Shown in pieces: positions 39,435-48,387 of a stretch of 64,000 nucleotides of DNA (positions within the stretch are counted from its first letter, which is position 1; each line of letters opens with the position of its first letter). The notes below the pieces were generated by a model. It saw only the letters and a list, made by a program, of their open reading frames with translations. It did not search any database and was not told the origin of the DNA. The stretch comes from Deltaproteobacteria bacterium (lineage in GTDB: Bacteria > Desulfobacterota > Desulfuromonadia > Desulfuromonadales > Geopsychrobacteraceae): NCBI GenBank assembly GCA_024276935.1, contig JAJRWH010000073.1, forward strand, positions 1 to 64,000, given 5' to 3'. A program made the position numbers and the translations under genes.

Positions 39435-40754
39435 TTATGTTAGTGGCTCAGATAAACGGCGCAGCAAATTATCAAGCATCTGCTTGTCATGGGACAAAAC
39501 CGCAGGGGATCTGGAAATGACCCTCTCAAGATCGGCATCAGGCTTTCGCCATACCTGCTCTGCCCGGGTTTGCGACAAAAGACTCCGCCAGTTTTTCTCG
39601 ATTGAACCCAGCTTGTCTTCAGGCAGAACAACCAACATCTGGAGTCGCCGCAGATAGCCAAGATTCTGGATTTTTTCAGCCAACGTATCTGCCCTTGTGG
39701 CTTCACTTTGGCAACTGACAAAATATATTCCATAAAAAGCGGCATCAAGTGGCATCGCCAGCTGGGTAATTTCGGGAAGATCTACAGCCAGACGAACCCG
39801 GATCAATTCAAGCTCGGCTTTAGCAATCCAACAGTCCTCCTGCGGCAGAGGGCCTGCCAGTGTCACTGGCAACAGGGGATCAGCAACTGTTGCAATCAGA
39901 CTGATCTCAACAAGCGGGCATTCATTTGCACCACCATAATCACCTCGATAGCAACCAAAGGGCCCTTCGTTTATTGTGCGGCACGGATCAACCCACCCCT
40001 CCAGCAATATCTGCGCTGAAGTTGGACAACGAAGTGGAAGTGTCTGACAATCTGCAACCTGTACTGCGGCACGCTGAATAATGCCACTAAAATTCAGCTC
40101 ACTGCAATCTCCTGGCAGCGAGCAGGCCGCAGCAAAGATCAAGGCCGGATCTGCCCCCAGTAAAATTGCAACCGGCATCGCTTTTTCCTCACGTTGCCAA
40201 AGGGCAAGATGCTCACCAGCTCCTGAACCAGGAAGCAGATTCAGGGTCAAGCTTCGGTTTCCTGCAACCCCGACCCGATAAATCCCCGCATTGTGGATCT
40301 CTGAATCGGGCGCTCGACTCACAACCACTGCAAGGGTCATAAAACTCCGCTTTTCCTGTGGCCAATAACGAATTCCCGGTACAAATCCCAGATCATTTTC
40401 TCGCTGGCTCAGGGATCCTGTTTTGCTTTCAAACCTGGCCTTAGCCAGAAGTTGGCGCAAACGCCCAGCAGAGTCGCCCTTTTTGAAGCGGCAAAGTTCT
40501 TTTGTTAGCCACTGCCCAAACGAAAACAGACTCTCGTGTCCCAGAGCCATTGCCATTCGTCGGTCGGAACCAAACAGATTGCTCGCGAGGGTCAGTGGTG
40601 ATTGCCTGATTCGTTTAAAAATAAGACCTGGTCTATTTTGTCCTGAGTACTGATCAGTCAAACAGGCCAATTCGAGCCGTGCATCAACTTCAATATCGAC
40701 CTCTTGGATTTGTCTGTCCTGTCGCAGGGACTCGATATATGTCTGCAAATTCAT
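39435..40754 (-). CDS. UbiD-family decarboxylase-like protein, altered active site
   Basis: A 439-residue protein of the UbiD fold. It keeps NLFGSDRRMAMALG, the NAGIYRVGV segment with the Arg that contacts prenyl-FMN, PVAILLGADPALIFAA, and EGPFG with the first active-site Glu. The next residue group reads EGPFGCYRGDY, where UbiD enzymes normally have a second Glu after EGPFG; here it is Cys. The family uses prenyl-FMN made by UbiX, and MqnM of the futalosine pathway belongs here, so it could serve the mqn genes; the substitution makes activity uncertain. It begins just after the nuo terminator and precedes recQ by 22 bases. Confidence 0.75.
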   Translation of the reverse strand: MNLQTYIESLRQDRQIQEVDIEVDARLELACLTDQYSGQNRPGLIFKRIRQSPLTLASNLFGSDRRMAMALGHESLFSFGQWLTKELCRFKKGDSAGRLRQLLAKARFESKTGSLSQRENDLGFVPGIRYWPQEKRSFMTLAVVVSRAPDSEIHNAGIYRVGVAGNRSLTLNLLPGSGAGEHLALWQREEKAMPVAILLGADPALIFAAACSLPGDCSELNFSGIIQRAAVQVADCQTLPLRCPTSAQILLEGWVDPCRTINEGPFGCYRGDYGGANECPLVEISLIATVADPLLPVTLAGPLPQEDCWIAKAELELIRVRLAVDLPEITQLAMPLDAAFYGIYFVSCQSEATRADTLAEKIQNLGYLRRLQMLVVLPEDKLGSIEKNWRSLLSQTRAEQVWRKPDADLERVISRSPAVLSHDKQMLDNLLRRLSEPLT

Positions 40755-40785
40755 TTGTCCAGCATACCCGATTCAGACCAGCAAA

Positions 40786-40824
40786 AATAAAAAAAGGCCC
40801 TTCAACATCTGTCGAAGGGCCTTT
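40786..40824 (-). terminator. Terminator of the nuo operon
   Basis: AAAGGCCCTTC and GAAGGGCCTTT form an 11-bp perfect stem with a 10-base loop, followed on the minus strand by TTTTTATTTTT-like sequence. It lies 21 bases after nuoN. Confidence 0.93.
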
Positions 40825-40844
40825 GGATCGATAAAGAGCAGAAA

Positions 40845-42305
40845 TCAGAATCCCGCCAGCTTAGCCAGCTCCATCACCGGACCAGGAACAATTCCGAGAG
40901 CCAGAACACCAACAATCGCCAGCAGAATTGAAACAACCGCAGGAATCTCAAGTTTCACCCAGGCGAAATCTTCCTTCGGATCACGGAAATACATGTACAC
41001 AATCACCCGCAGATAGTAATAGAGCGAAACTGCCGAGTTCAGCACACCAATAACCGCCAGCCAGATATAACCCGCCTTCACCGCTCCGGCAAAGACAAAG
41101 AACTTACCGGCAAACCCGGCTGTTGGTGGCAAACCCATGAGCGCAAAGAGAAAGATGCACATGGCAACGCCAAGGAAAGGTCGTTTGTAGCCGAATCCGG
41201 CAAAACCTTCCAGAGTCAGATTCTCCTCACCCTTCTTACCCGCCAGGACCAGGACCGCAAAAGCCCCGATATTCATGAAGGTATAGACCAGCATGTAGAA
41301 GAGGATTGCCGAAAGACCAATCTGGTTCCAGGCGACAATACCAACCAGAGCGTAACCAGCATGGGCGATCGACGAGTAGGCGAGCATCCGCTTGATATTG
41401 GTCTGACTCAGAGCGATGAAGTTACCAGCAATCATGGTCAGAACCGCCAGGAGCCAGAAAAGGGCGGAAATGTCTGCCTGAATACTGCCAAGACCAATAA
41501 TGGCAACCCGTAGCAATGCCGCCAGTGCAGCAGCTTTTGGACCGGCACTCATAAATGCAGTCACCGGAGTCGGTGCGCCCTGATAAACATCAGGCGTCCA
41601 CATATGGAAAGGAACCGCACCAACCTTGAACAGGAAACCGATCAGTAACAACACGGAACCTGCAATCATCATCGGATTATCAATAACCGCCGGCATCTCA
41701 CTCACATGTTGAGCAATCGCGGCAATCTTGGTTGAACCCGTTACACCATAGAGTAAGGCAACGCCGTAAAGCAGGAAACCGGTTGAAAACGCACCCAAAA
41801 AGAAATACTTGAGGCCCGCCTCGTTCGAACGCACATCTCCACGAAAGAATCCGGCCAGAACGTAAAGGGAAACCGACAGAACTTCCAGACCAAGGAAGAT
41901 CGTCATCAAGTCGGTTCCTGACGCCATCCACATTGCACCAGCAGTACAGAATAGAATCAGCGGATAGTATTCGCCAACAGGATAACCTTCTCGCCGCAGA
42001 TAACCGTCCGAAATCAGGATTGTCAATAAAGCAGCAATGATAAAGATCATACTGAAGAAGATAGCAAAGTTATCAAGAACGACGCTGCCAGCAAAACCCT
42101 CCTGCGGATTGTTCCAGCTGGAAACCGTCACTGCTGCAGTCACAACGAGAGCAACAATACTCATCCATGCAACATGAGTGGTACGGCCACGCTTCGAAAA
42201 CACCGAAACGAGCAGCAGCAGCATCCCGAAACAGCTGAGAACCACTGACGGCATGATTGCTGCCATGTTGATATTCTGCATGGCGATTTGACCCAGATTT
42301 TCCAT
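40845..42305 (-). CDS. nuoN: NADH-quinone oxidoreductase subunit N
   Basis: An antiporter-like proton-pumping subunit of complex I, 486 residues, about 14 helices. The family motif FHMWTPDVYQGAPTPVTAFMS is split over helices 7-8, and GLEVLSVSLYVLAGF holds the key Glu of helix 5. AAAGGAGCTTTCG precedes the ATG. It is the last gene of the operon, 39 bases after nuoM, and is followed by a strong terminator. Confidence 0.97.
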   Translation of the reverse strand: MENLGQIAMQNINMAAIMPSVVLSCFGMLLLLVSVFSKRGRTTHVAWMSIVALVVTAAVTVSSWNNPQEGFAGSVVLDNFAIFFSMIFIIAALLTILISDGYLRREGYPVGEYYPLILFCTAGAMWMASGTDLMTIFLGLEVLSVSLYVLAGFFRGDVRSNEAGLKYFFLGAFSTGFLLYGVALLYGVTGSTKIAAIAQHVSEMPAVIDNPMMIAGSVLLLIGFLFKVGAVPFHMWTPDVYQGAPTPVTAFMSAGPKAAALAALLRVAIIGLGSIQADISALFWLLAVLTMIAGNFIALSQTNIKRMLAYSSIAHAGYALVGIVAWNQIGLSAILFYMLVYTFMNIGAFAVLVLAGKKGEENLTLEGFAGFGYKRPFLGVAMCIFLFALMGLPPTAGFAGKFFVFAGAVKAGYIWLAVIGVLNSAVSLYYYLRVIVYMYFRDPKEDFAWVKLEIPAVVSILLAIVGVLALGIVPGPVMELAKLAGF

Positions 42306-42344
42306 CGAAAGCTCCTTTTGGAACCTAAAGTTTCAACTTAAAGA

Positions 42345-43904
42345 TTATTTCAATTCAAGAGTCTGAGCGATCACCGGTTGAACCGGTTCAACTACCGCAA
42401 CCTGCTTCGACTTGACCTGGTTGAGCAATTGTTCAATCGCCGGATTCATCTTCGACAGGAAGGTATTGGGATAAATACCAATCCAGAAGACAAACAGCAA
42501 CAACGGCAGCATGATGACGATCTCACGAACCGAGAGATCTTTCAGTTTCTCGTTCTCAGGATTGGTCACCTTGCCAAACATAACCCGCTGGAACATCCAC
42601 AGCATGTAGACCGCAGCAAAGATAACTCCGGTTGTTGCCACAACCGCGTACCAACGCAGCTCGCTTTCGAACGCTCCGACCAGAGCGAGGAACTCACCGA
42701 CGAAACCGTTGGTTCCCGGCAGACCGATCGACGAGAAAGTAATGATCAGAAAGATGGTGGCAAAGATCGGCATTTTGTGCGCCAGACCACCAAATTCGGA
42801 AATCTGACGGGTATGACGACGCTCGTAGATAAAACCGACAATCAGGAAGAGTGCCCCGGTCGAAACCCCGTGATTGATCATCTGAATGATGCCCCCGGCC
42901 ATGCCCTGCATATTGAGAGCAAAGATTCCGAGCATAACAAAACCCAGGTGAGCTACCGACGAATAGGCAACCAGCTTCTTGACGTCATCCTGCATCATCG
43001 CCACCAGTGAGCCGTAGATGATACCGAAGACGGAGAGGAACGCCAACAGAGGTAAATAGGTCTGCAACGCCTCAGGAAAGAGCGGAATCGCAAAGCGGAC
43101 ATAACCGTAGGTACCCATTTTCAGCAAAATCGCTGCCAGGATCACCGAACCGGCAGTCGGCGCTTCGGTGTGAGCATCAGGCAACCAGGTGTGCAAGGGA
43201 AACATCGGTACCTTGATTGCAAAACTGAATGCAAAGGCCAGGAACAACCAGTGCTGGGCAGCTGAGGGGATTCCCAGACGGTAGAACTCCTGAACTCCGA
43301 AGCCTTCCATCGGAGCACCGGTGCTGGCCGCATAATAGTAAATGTAGATAATTGCCACCAGCATCAACAACGAACCGACCGCAGTAAAGATGAAAAACTT
43401 GACCGCTGCGTAGATCCGGTTTTTGCCGCCCCAGATACCGATCATGAAGTACATCGGAATCAGCATCAGTTCCCAGAAAATGTAGAAGAGGAACAGGTCG
43501 AGAGAAACAAAGGCACCCAGCATCGCCGTTTCGAGCAGCAGCAACAATGCCATGAATCCCTTGACGTTCTTGTCAACAGCCTTCCAGGTCGAAAGGGTGG
43601 CAATCGGCATAATAAAGGTGGTCAACATCACCAGCCAGAGGCTGATGCCGTCAATCCCGATATTATAGTTCATCTTGAAAAAGCTGCCGATGCTGATCCA
43701 CTCGTGAAATTCACGATATTGCATCCCGCCTGAGACGGCGAAAACGTCGTCAAAAGCCAGCGGCAAACTGATCAAAAAGGTGACCAGTGTCACACCAAGG
43801 GCAAAGCTTTTCAGCAGCCCTTCGTTATCCCGTGGGATGAAGAGGAGAATCATCATCCCCATCAACGGGAAGAAGGTAATTAAACTAAGCAGATAATCGG
43901 CCAT
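42345..43904 (-). CDS. nuoM: NADH-quinone oxidoreductase subunit M
   Basis: The second antiporter-like subunit, 519 residues, about 14 helices. It has FYIFWELMLIPMYFMIGIWG with the essential Glu, PLHTWLPDAHTEAPTAGSVI and AYSSVAHLGFVMLGI. A C-terminal tail of about 25 residues rich in Val and Gln is specific to this protein. Gene order nuoL-M-N is standard. Confidence 0.97.
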   Translation of the reverse strand: MADYLLSLITFFPLMGMMILLFIPRDNEGLLKSFALGVTLVTFLISLPLAFDDVFAVSGGMQYREFHEWISIGSFFKMNYNIGIDGISLWLVMLTTFIMPIATLSTWKAVDKNVKGFMALLLLLETAMLGAFVSLDLFLFYIFWELMLIPMYFMIGIWGGKNRIYAAVKFFIFTAVGSLLMLVAIIYIYYYAASTGAPMEGFGVQEFYRLGIPSAAQHWLFLAFAFSFAIKVPMFPLHTWLPDAHTEAPTAGSVILAAILLKMGTYGYVRFAIPLFPEALQTYLPLLAFLSVFGIIYGSLVAMMQDDVKKLVAYSSVAHLGFVMLGIFALNMQGMAGGIIQMINHGVSTGALFLIVGFIYERRHTRQISEFGGLAHKMPIFATIFLIITFSSIGLPGTNGFVGEFLALVGAFESELRWYAVVATTGVIFAAVYMLWMFQRVMFGKVTNPENEKLKDLSVREIVIMLPLLLFVFWIGIYPNTFLSKMNPAIEQLLNQVKSKQVAVVEPVQPVIAQTLELK

Positions 43905-43951
43905 GTGGAAACGCTCCTTGTAGCTCTATCTCTGTTCGCTGCCGAACCCTA

Positions 43952-45943
43952 TTAACCGAAGATGTAGTAGCCGACAATGACCACAACACCGACCACCATG
44001 GCCATCGCATAGTTATGCAGGAAACCGGACTGGGTATAGCGCAGACCTGAACCAACACCTTTGACGACCCATGCGGTACCATTGACAATACCGTCGACAA
44101 TACGCACATCAAATCCTTTCCACAGAAAGGTTCCGATCCGCTTGCAGTTGTTGACAAACACGGCATCGTAAAGCTCGTCGATATACCATTTGTTGTACAC
44201 CGCACGCCAGAGGCCGGTAAAACTGGCCACAAAACGTCCAGGAAGTTCCGGATTCTTGATGTACATGAACCAGGCCCCCAGAATACCGACCAGGGCAATA
44301 CCAACCGACACACCCATCATGCCGAACTCAAGGGCCTTGGAATGAGCCATCTCAGGCTTGATCTCGATCCCGTTGAGAACCTGAGTATGCTCAAAGACCG
44401 GGGCAAGAAAATTCTCCAGATAATTCGGCATGTGGCCGAAGATTCCGCCAAGAACATGAGGAACACCCCAGAAACCACCAATCGCGGCCAGAGTTCCCAA
44501 GACCATCAACGGCAGGGTGATTGTCAGACCCGACTCGGGGATATGATCCTTGGCCCGTGGGTCAGTTTTCTGCTCACCAAAGAAGGTCATGAAGACCAGA
44601 CGGAACATGTAGAAAGCCGTCATACCGGCAGCAATGGCACCAACCAGCCACAGCATCCAATGGCCACGCTCACCGGCGAATGCCCACCAGAGAATCTCGT
44701 CCTTGGAGAAGAACCCGGAGAAGAACGGCAAGCCGGAAATCGCAATTGTCGACACCAGGAAGGTAATGAAAGTGATCGGCATCTTCTTGCGCAGACCACC
44801 CATATTGCGCATATCCTGTGGATCATCATGCAGATGAGCCTTGTGATAGGCATGGTGCATGCCATGAATAACCGAACCGGAACCAAGGAACAGACAGGCC
44901 TTGAAGAAAGCGTGGGTCATCAGGTGGAAAATACCGGCAGAGAAGGCGCCCACACCCATAGCCATAAACATATAGCCAAGCTGAGAAACTGTCGAATAGG
45001 CCAGGACCCGCTTGATATCGTTCTGAGCCAGACCGATGCTGGCAGCAAACAGGGCCGTTGCCGCACCAACGATAGCGATAGTCATCATGGTATCGGGTGC
45101 CATGGCGAACAGACCGTTCAGTCGTCCGATCATGTAGACACCAGCGGTAACCATGGTTGCCGCATGGATCAGAGCCGAAACCGGGGTCGGACCTTCCATG
45201 GCGTCAGGCAACCAGGTAAAGAGTGGAATCTGGGCCGACTTACCGGTTGCACCGAGAAAGAATGCCAGGGTGACAACCGTAACAACAACCCCACCGCTCT
45301 CGAGCAGGTGAGCATTTTCAGCAATCTCGACAAAATTGACTGTCCAGACACCTTTGCTGCCGAGCGCCCAGAAAAGAGTCAACAGACCACAGATAAAACC
45401 GAAGTCACCAATCCGGTTGACGACGAAAGCCTTTTTCGCTGCATCACCCGCACTCTTCTTGTCGAAGTAGTAACCGATCAGCAGATAGGAACAGAGACCA
45501 ACGCCTTCCCAACCAACAAACATGACCAGGGCGTTGTTTCCCAGAACCAGCATCAACATCGAGAAACAAAAGAGGTTGAGATACGCAAAGAAACGGTAAA
45601 ATCCGGTTTCTCCGTGCATATAGCCGATCGAATAGAGATGGATCAGCGTCCCGACCCCGGTGACGACCATAATCATCAAGGCCGAAAGCGGATCGAGCAA
45701 AAATCCCCAGTCAATTTGCAGGTTGCCAATCGACATCCAGGAAGCAATGACCTGCTGATGAACCTTTTCTGAATCCTTGAGCAAGGTAAAGAAATTGCCA
45801 CAAGCTACCAGAAAGGACAGGAAAATCATCAGGGTTGCGATACCGCCGATAATCGCCTCGTTCCTGATCTTCTTGCCGAGGAGTCCGTTAATGACGAACC
45901 CGACGAGTGGGAAGAATGGGATGAGCCACAGATAGTCGTACAT
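43952..45943 (-). CDS. nuoL: NADH-quinone oxidoreductase subunit L
   Basis: The terminal antiporter-like subunit with the lateral amphipathic helix, 663 residues. Motifs are MFVGWEGVGLCSYLLIGYY, PLFTWLPDAMEGPTPVSALI and AYSTVSQLGYMFMAMG. The ATG at 45943 is preferred over the TTG one codon earlier. The C-terminal extension (about 540-663) carries the lateral helix and last membrane helix. A plus-strand open frame of 476 codons across this gene is a shadow without a ribosome binding site. Confidence 0.97.
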   Translation of the reverse strand: MYDYLWLIPFFPLVGFVINGLLGKKIRNEAIIGGIATLMIFLSFLVACGNFFTLLKDSEKVHQQVIASWMSIGNLQIDWGFLLDPLSALMIMVVTGVGTLIHLYSIGYMHGETGFYRFFAYLNLFCFSMLMLVLGNNALVMFVGWEGVGLCSYLLIGYYFDKKSAGDAAKKAFVVNRIGDFGFICGLLTLFWALGSKGVWTVNFVEIAENAHLLESGGVVVTVVTLAFFLGATGKSAQIPLFTWLPDAMEGPTPVSALIHAATMVTAGVYMIGRLNGLFAMAPDTMMTIAIVGAATALFAASIGLAQNDIKRVLAYSTVSQLGYMFMAMGVGAFSAGIFHLMTHAFFKACLFLGSGSVIHGMHHAYHKAHLHDDPQDMRNMGGLRKKMPITFITFLVSTIAISGLPFFSGFFSKDEILWWAFAGERGHWMLWLVGAIAAGMTAFYMFRLVFMTFFGEQKTDPRAKDHIPESGLTITLPLMVLGTLAAIGGFWGVPHVLGGIFGHMPNYLENFLAPVFEHTQVLNGIEIKPEMAHSKALEFGMMGVSVGIALVGILGAWFMYIKNPELPGRFVASFTGLWRAVYNKWYIDELYDAVFVNNCKRIGTFLWKGFDVRIVDGIVNGTAWVVKGVGSGLRYTQSGFLHNYAMAMVVGVVVIVGYYIFG

Positions 45944-45987
45944 CAAACTCTCCTATTGCTTAAAAACCCGGTAGAATCGGGAATCTA

Positions 45988-46290
45988 TTACCATTTCAGC
46001 ATGTTGAAGTCGTCAGAATCGATCGACTCACGGTTGCGGTAAAACGCGATCATAAGCGCCAGACCAACAGCAGCTTCAGCTGCGGCAACGGTCATGATGA
46101 AGAAAACAAAAATCTGACCATCCATGTTTTGCAAATGACGCGATAAGGCAATAAACGTCAAATTGACTGAGTTCAGCATCAATTCGATGCACATAAAAAT
46201 AACGATGGCGTTCTTTCTCGTCAGAACCCCGAAGGTTCCGATTGAGAAGATAATCGCGCTCAAAATCAGATAATGATATACGGTGATCAT
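45988..46290 (-). CDS. nuoK: NADH-quinone oxidoreductase subunit K
   Basis: A three-helix membrane subunit, 100 residues, typical length. The buried glutamates of the proton path are in [16 protein letters not shown] and [12 protein letters not shown]. It is placed between nuoJ and nuoL as usual, 25 bases after nuoJ. Confidence 0.97.
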   Translation of the reverse strand: MITVYHYLILSAIIFSIGTFGVLTRKNAIVIFMCIELMLNSVNLTFIALSRHLQNMDGQIFVFFIMTVAAAEAAVGLALMIAFYRNRESIDSDDFNMLKW

Positions 46291-46315
46291 GGTTTATCTC
46301 CCGATCCGTGGCGGC

Positions 46316-46819
46316 TCAAACTTCGCGTTTCGACAGGATAACCGCTCCGACAATCGCTACCAGCAACAGGATGGAAGCAATTTCAAACGGAAGCAGAAAG
46401 TCGGTAAACATTGCCTTACCAATCAACTCGGTATGGCCATAACTTTGAATAGTCTGGGTTGTCACATCCCCCAACTTGCCTGTAGGTACACCACGGCGAA
46501 TAAGGAAATTGGTAACAAACAGCATCAGCACCGACATGGCTCCTCCCCAGACCAGAGCATGGGTGTAACGCTTCTTAACCGCAGTCCCCAGATTGAGCAA
46601 CATGATGACAAAAATGATCAGCACCATGATCGCTCCGGCGTAAACCATGATCTGGATAGCAGCCATAAAAGGCGCATCGAGCATGATATAGAGCGCAGCC
46701 AGACAAATGAAGGTGGTCACCAGCCAAAGAGCACTGTTCACCGGGCTGCGCGACTTGGTCACATAGAACGCCGAGAAAACCGCAACCGTTGCAAAGAGAT
46801 AAAAAAGAATCGATAACAT
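46316..46819 (-). CDS. nuoJ: NADH-quinone oxidoreductase subunit J
   Basis: A five-helix membrane subunit, 167 residues. The segment MAAIQIMVYAGAIMVLIIFV is the strongly conserved NuoJ helix 3 that undergoes the pi-bulge change in structural work on complex I; the rest is less conserved, as in the family. It starts 14 bases after nuoI. Confidence 0.95.
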   Translation of the reverse strand: MLSILFYLFATVAVFSAFYVTKSRSPVNSALWLVTTFICLAALYIMLDAPFMAAIQIMVYAGAIMVLIIFVIMLLNLGTAVKKRYTHALVWGGAMSVLMLFVTNFLIRRGVPTGKLGDVTTQTIQSYGHTELIGKAMFTDFLLPFEIASILLLVAIVGAVILSKREV

Positions 46820-46833
46820 GACTCGCCAGCTCC

Positions 46834-47229
46834 TTATCTGAGAAGACGTTCTTTTTCGAAAGTGAAATCTTCCCGCTTGAAGTTGGCCAACTCATAAGTG
46901 TCGGACATCTCAAGAGCCTCTACCGGGCATGCCTCGACACAATAGCCACAAAAAATACAGCGCAGCAGGTCGATCTTGTAGACTTTGGGGTATTTCTCAC
47001 CCTGTTCGTTCTCGGTAGATTCAACGGTAATACATTTGGCCGGACAAACAGTGGGGCAGAGATAGCAGGCTACGCACTTCTCACGGGTCTGGGTCGGTAC
47101 CAATCGATGCAAACCACGGAAGCGGGGAGACATCTTCAGCTTCTGCTTCGGATATTCAACCGTGGTGCTGTTCCCCGGAAGCAGATGCTTCAGAGTGATA
47201 CTCAGCCCTTTGGCAAACTCTTTAAACAT
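46834..47229 (-). CDS. nuoI: NADH-quinone oxidoreductase subunit I
   Basis: The peripheral-arm subunit with clusters N6a and N6b, 131 residues, short for the family. Two [4Fe-4S] motifs are CVACYLCPTVCPAKC and CIFCGYCVEACPVEA. It hands electrons toward NuoB at the quinone site. The position between nuoH and nuoJ is standard. Confidence 0.97.
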   Translation of the reverse strand: MFKEFAKGLSITLKHLLPGNSTTVEYPKQKLKMSPRFRGLHRLVPTQTREKCVACYLCPTVCPAKCITVESTENEQGEKYPKVYKIDLLRCIFCGYCVEACPVEALEMSDTYELANFKREDFTFEKERLLR

Positions 47230-47251
47230 ATCTATCCTCGCCTGTTATAAA

Positions 47252-48316
47252 TTACTGCCAGAGCAGGACCGCGACTGCGGTCAAAACAATGTTCCCGATT
47301 GCCAGAGGGAGCATCACTTTCCAGCCCATCTGCATCAACTGGTCGTAACGCAAACGCGGGAAGGTTGCACGGATCCAGATAAAGAAGAACATGAACCCGA
47401 AAACTTTGATCAAAAAGTTGATAACACCCGGGAATGGTCCATCCCAACCACCCAGAAACAGGGTCGCTGAAATGGCGCTGATCGTCACCATGTTGGCATA
47501 CTCGGCCATAAAAAAGAGCGCATACTTCATGGACGAGTATTCAGTACAGAACCCGGAAACCAGCTCGGTTTCAGCTTCTGGCAAGTCAAACGGAGTCCGG
47601 TTGATTTCAGCCATCGAACCAACAACAAAGAGACCAAAAGCCAGAGGCTGACTGAAGATGTACCAGTTATGCATCCAGCTGGGGAAAGCAGTGATTCCCC
47701 ACAAGGGCTGTTGTTGCGCGGCAACGATTCCACTCAGGCTCAATGTCTCGGAGAGCATGAAAATTGCGATAATTGAAAGACCTGCGGCCAATTCATAGGA
47801 GATCATCTGAGCTGAAGCACGAATTCCACCCAGCAGAGAATACTTGCTGTTGGAAGCCAAACCGGCCAGAACAATCCCGTAGACGCCCAGACCTGCCATC
47901 GCCATGATAAAGAGAACACCAATATTCAAATCAGTGATCTGGAGAGGGACCAGATAAGTAACGCCCTGAAAGGTAAATTCGTAAGCATTGCCAAAAGGAA
48001 TAACCGCCATCGAAATCAAGGCCGGGGCCAGAATCATCATTGGCGCCAGGACAAAAGCAAATTTCGACGCTTCGTTCGGGATAATATCTTCCTTGAAGAA
48101 AAGCTTGATCCCGTCAGCAATCGGTTGCAACAACCCTTTGGGTCCTGTCATTGTCGGCCCGAGACGGGTCTGCATCCGACCAATAACCTTCCGCTCGACC
48201 CAGGTCGCATAGGCAACGATCCCCATCAGCACACTGAAGGCGACCAGGATCTTCGCCAGCATGGCGGCTGCCCAGAGGGCCGGGGCATTTGAGAGGCTCA
48301 ATACTTCTGGCGTCAT
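47252..48316 (-). CDS. nuoH: NADH-quinone oxidoreductase subunit H
   Basis: The membrane subunit that forms the quinone channel with NuoB and NuoD, about 354 residues with eight helices. Conserved loops are RMQTRLGPTMTGPKGLLQPI, RTPFDLPEAETELVSGFCTE and RATFPRLRYDQLM. The ATG at 48316, with AGAGGA upstream, is preferred over the ATG two codons earlier. Confidence 0.96.
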   Translation of the reverse strand: MTPEVLSLSNAPALWAAAMLAKILVAFSVLMGIVAYATWVERKVIGRMQTRLGPTMTGPKGLLQPIADGIKLFFKEDIIPNEASKFAFVLAPMMILAPALISMAVIPFGNAYEFTFQGVTYLVPLQITDLNIGVLFIMAMAGLGVYGIVLAGLASNSKYSLLGGIRASAQMISYELAAGLSIIAIFMLSETLSLSGIVAAQQQPLWGITAFPSWMHNWYIFSQPLAFGLFVVGSMAEINRTPFDLPEAETELVSGFCTEYSSMKYALFFMAEYANMVTISAISATLFLGGWDGPFPGVINFLIKVFGFMFFFIWIRATFPRLRYDQLMQMGWKVMLPLAIGNIVLTAVAVLLWQ

Positions 48317-48387
48317 AACCATCCTCTTTCTTAACGTTTATGGCAATTGTGCCGTTACTGCGGGCAGGCCCGCAATTTCATAAGTCG

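Noticed and set aside
44342-45772. 476-codon plus-strand open frame across nuoL
   Set aside because: It lies wholly antisense to nuoL, encodes a low-complexity polar sequence with no domain, and lacks a ribosome binding site.
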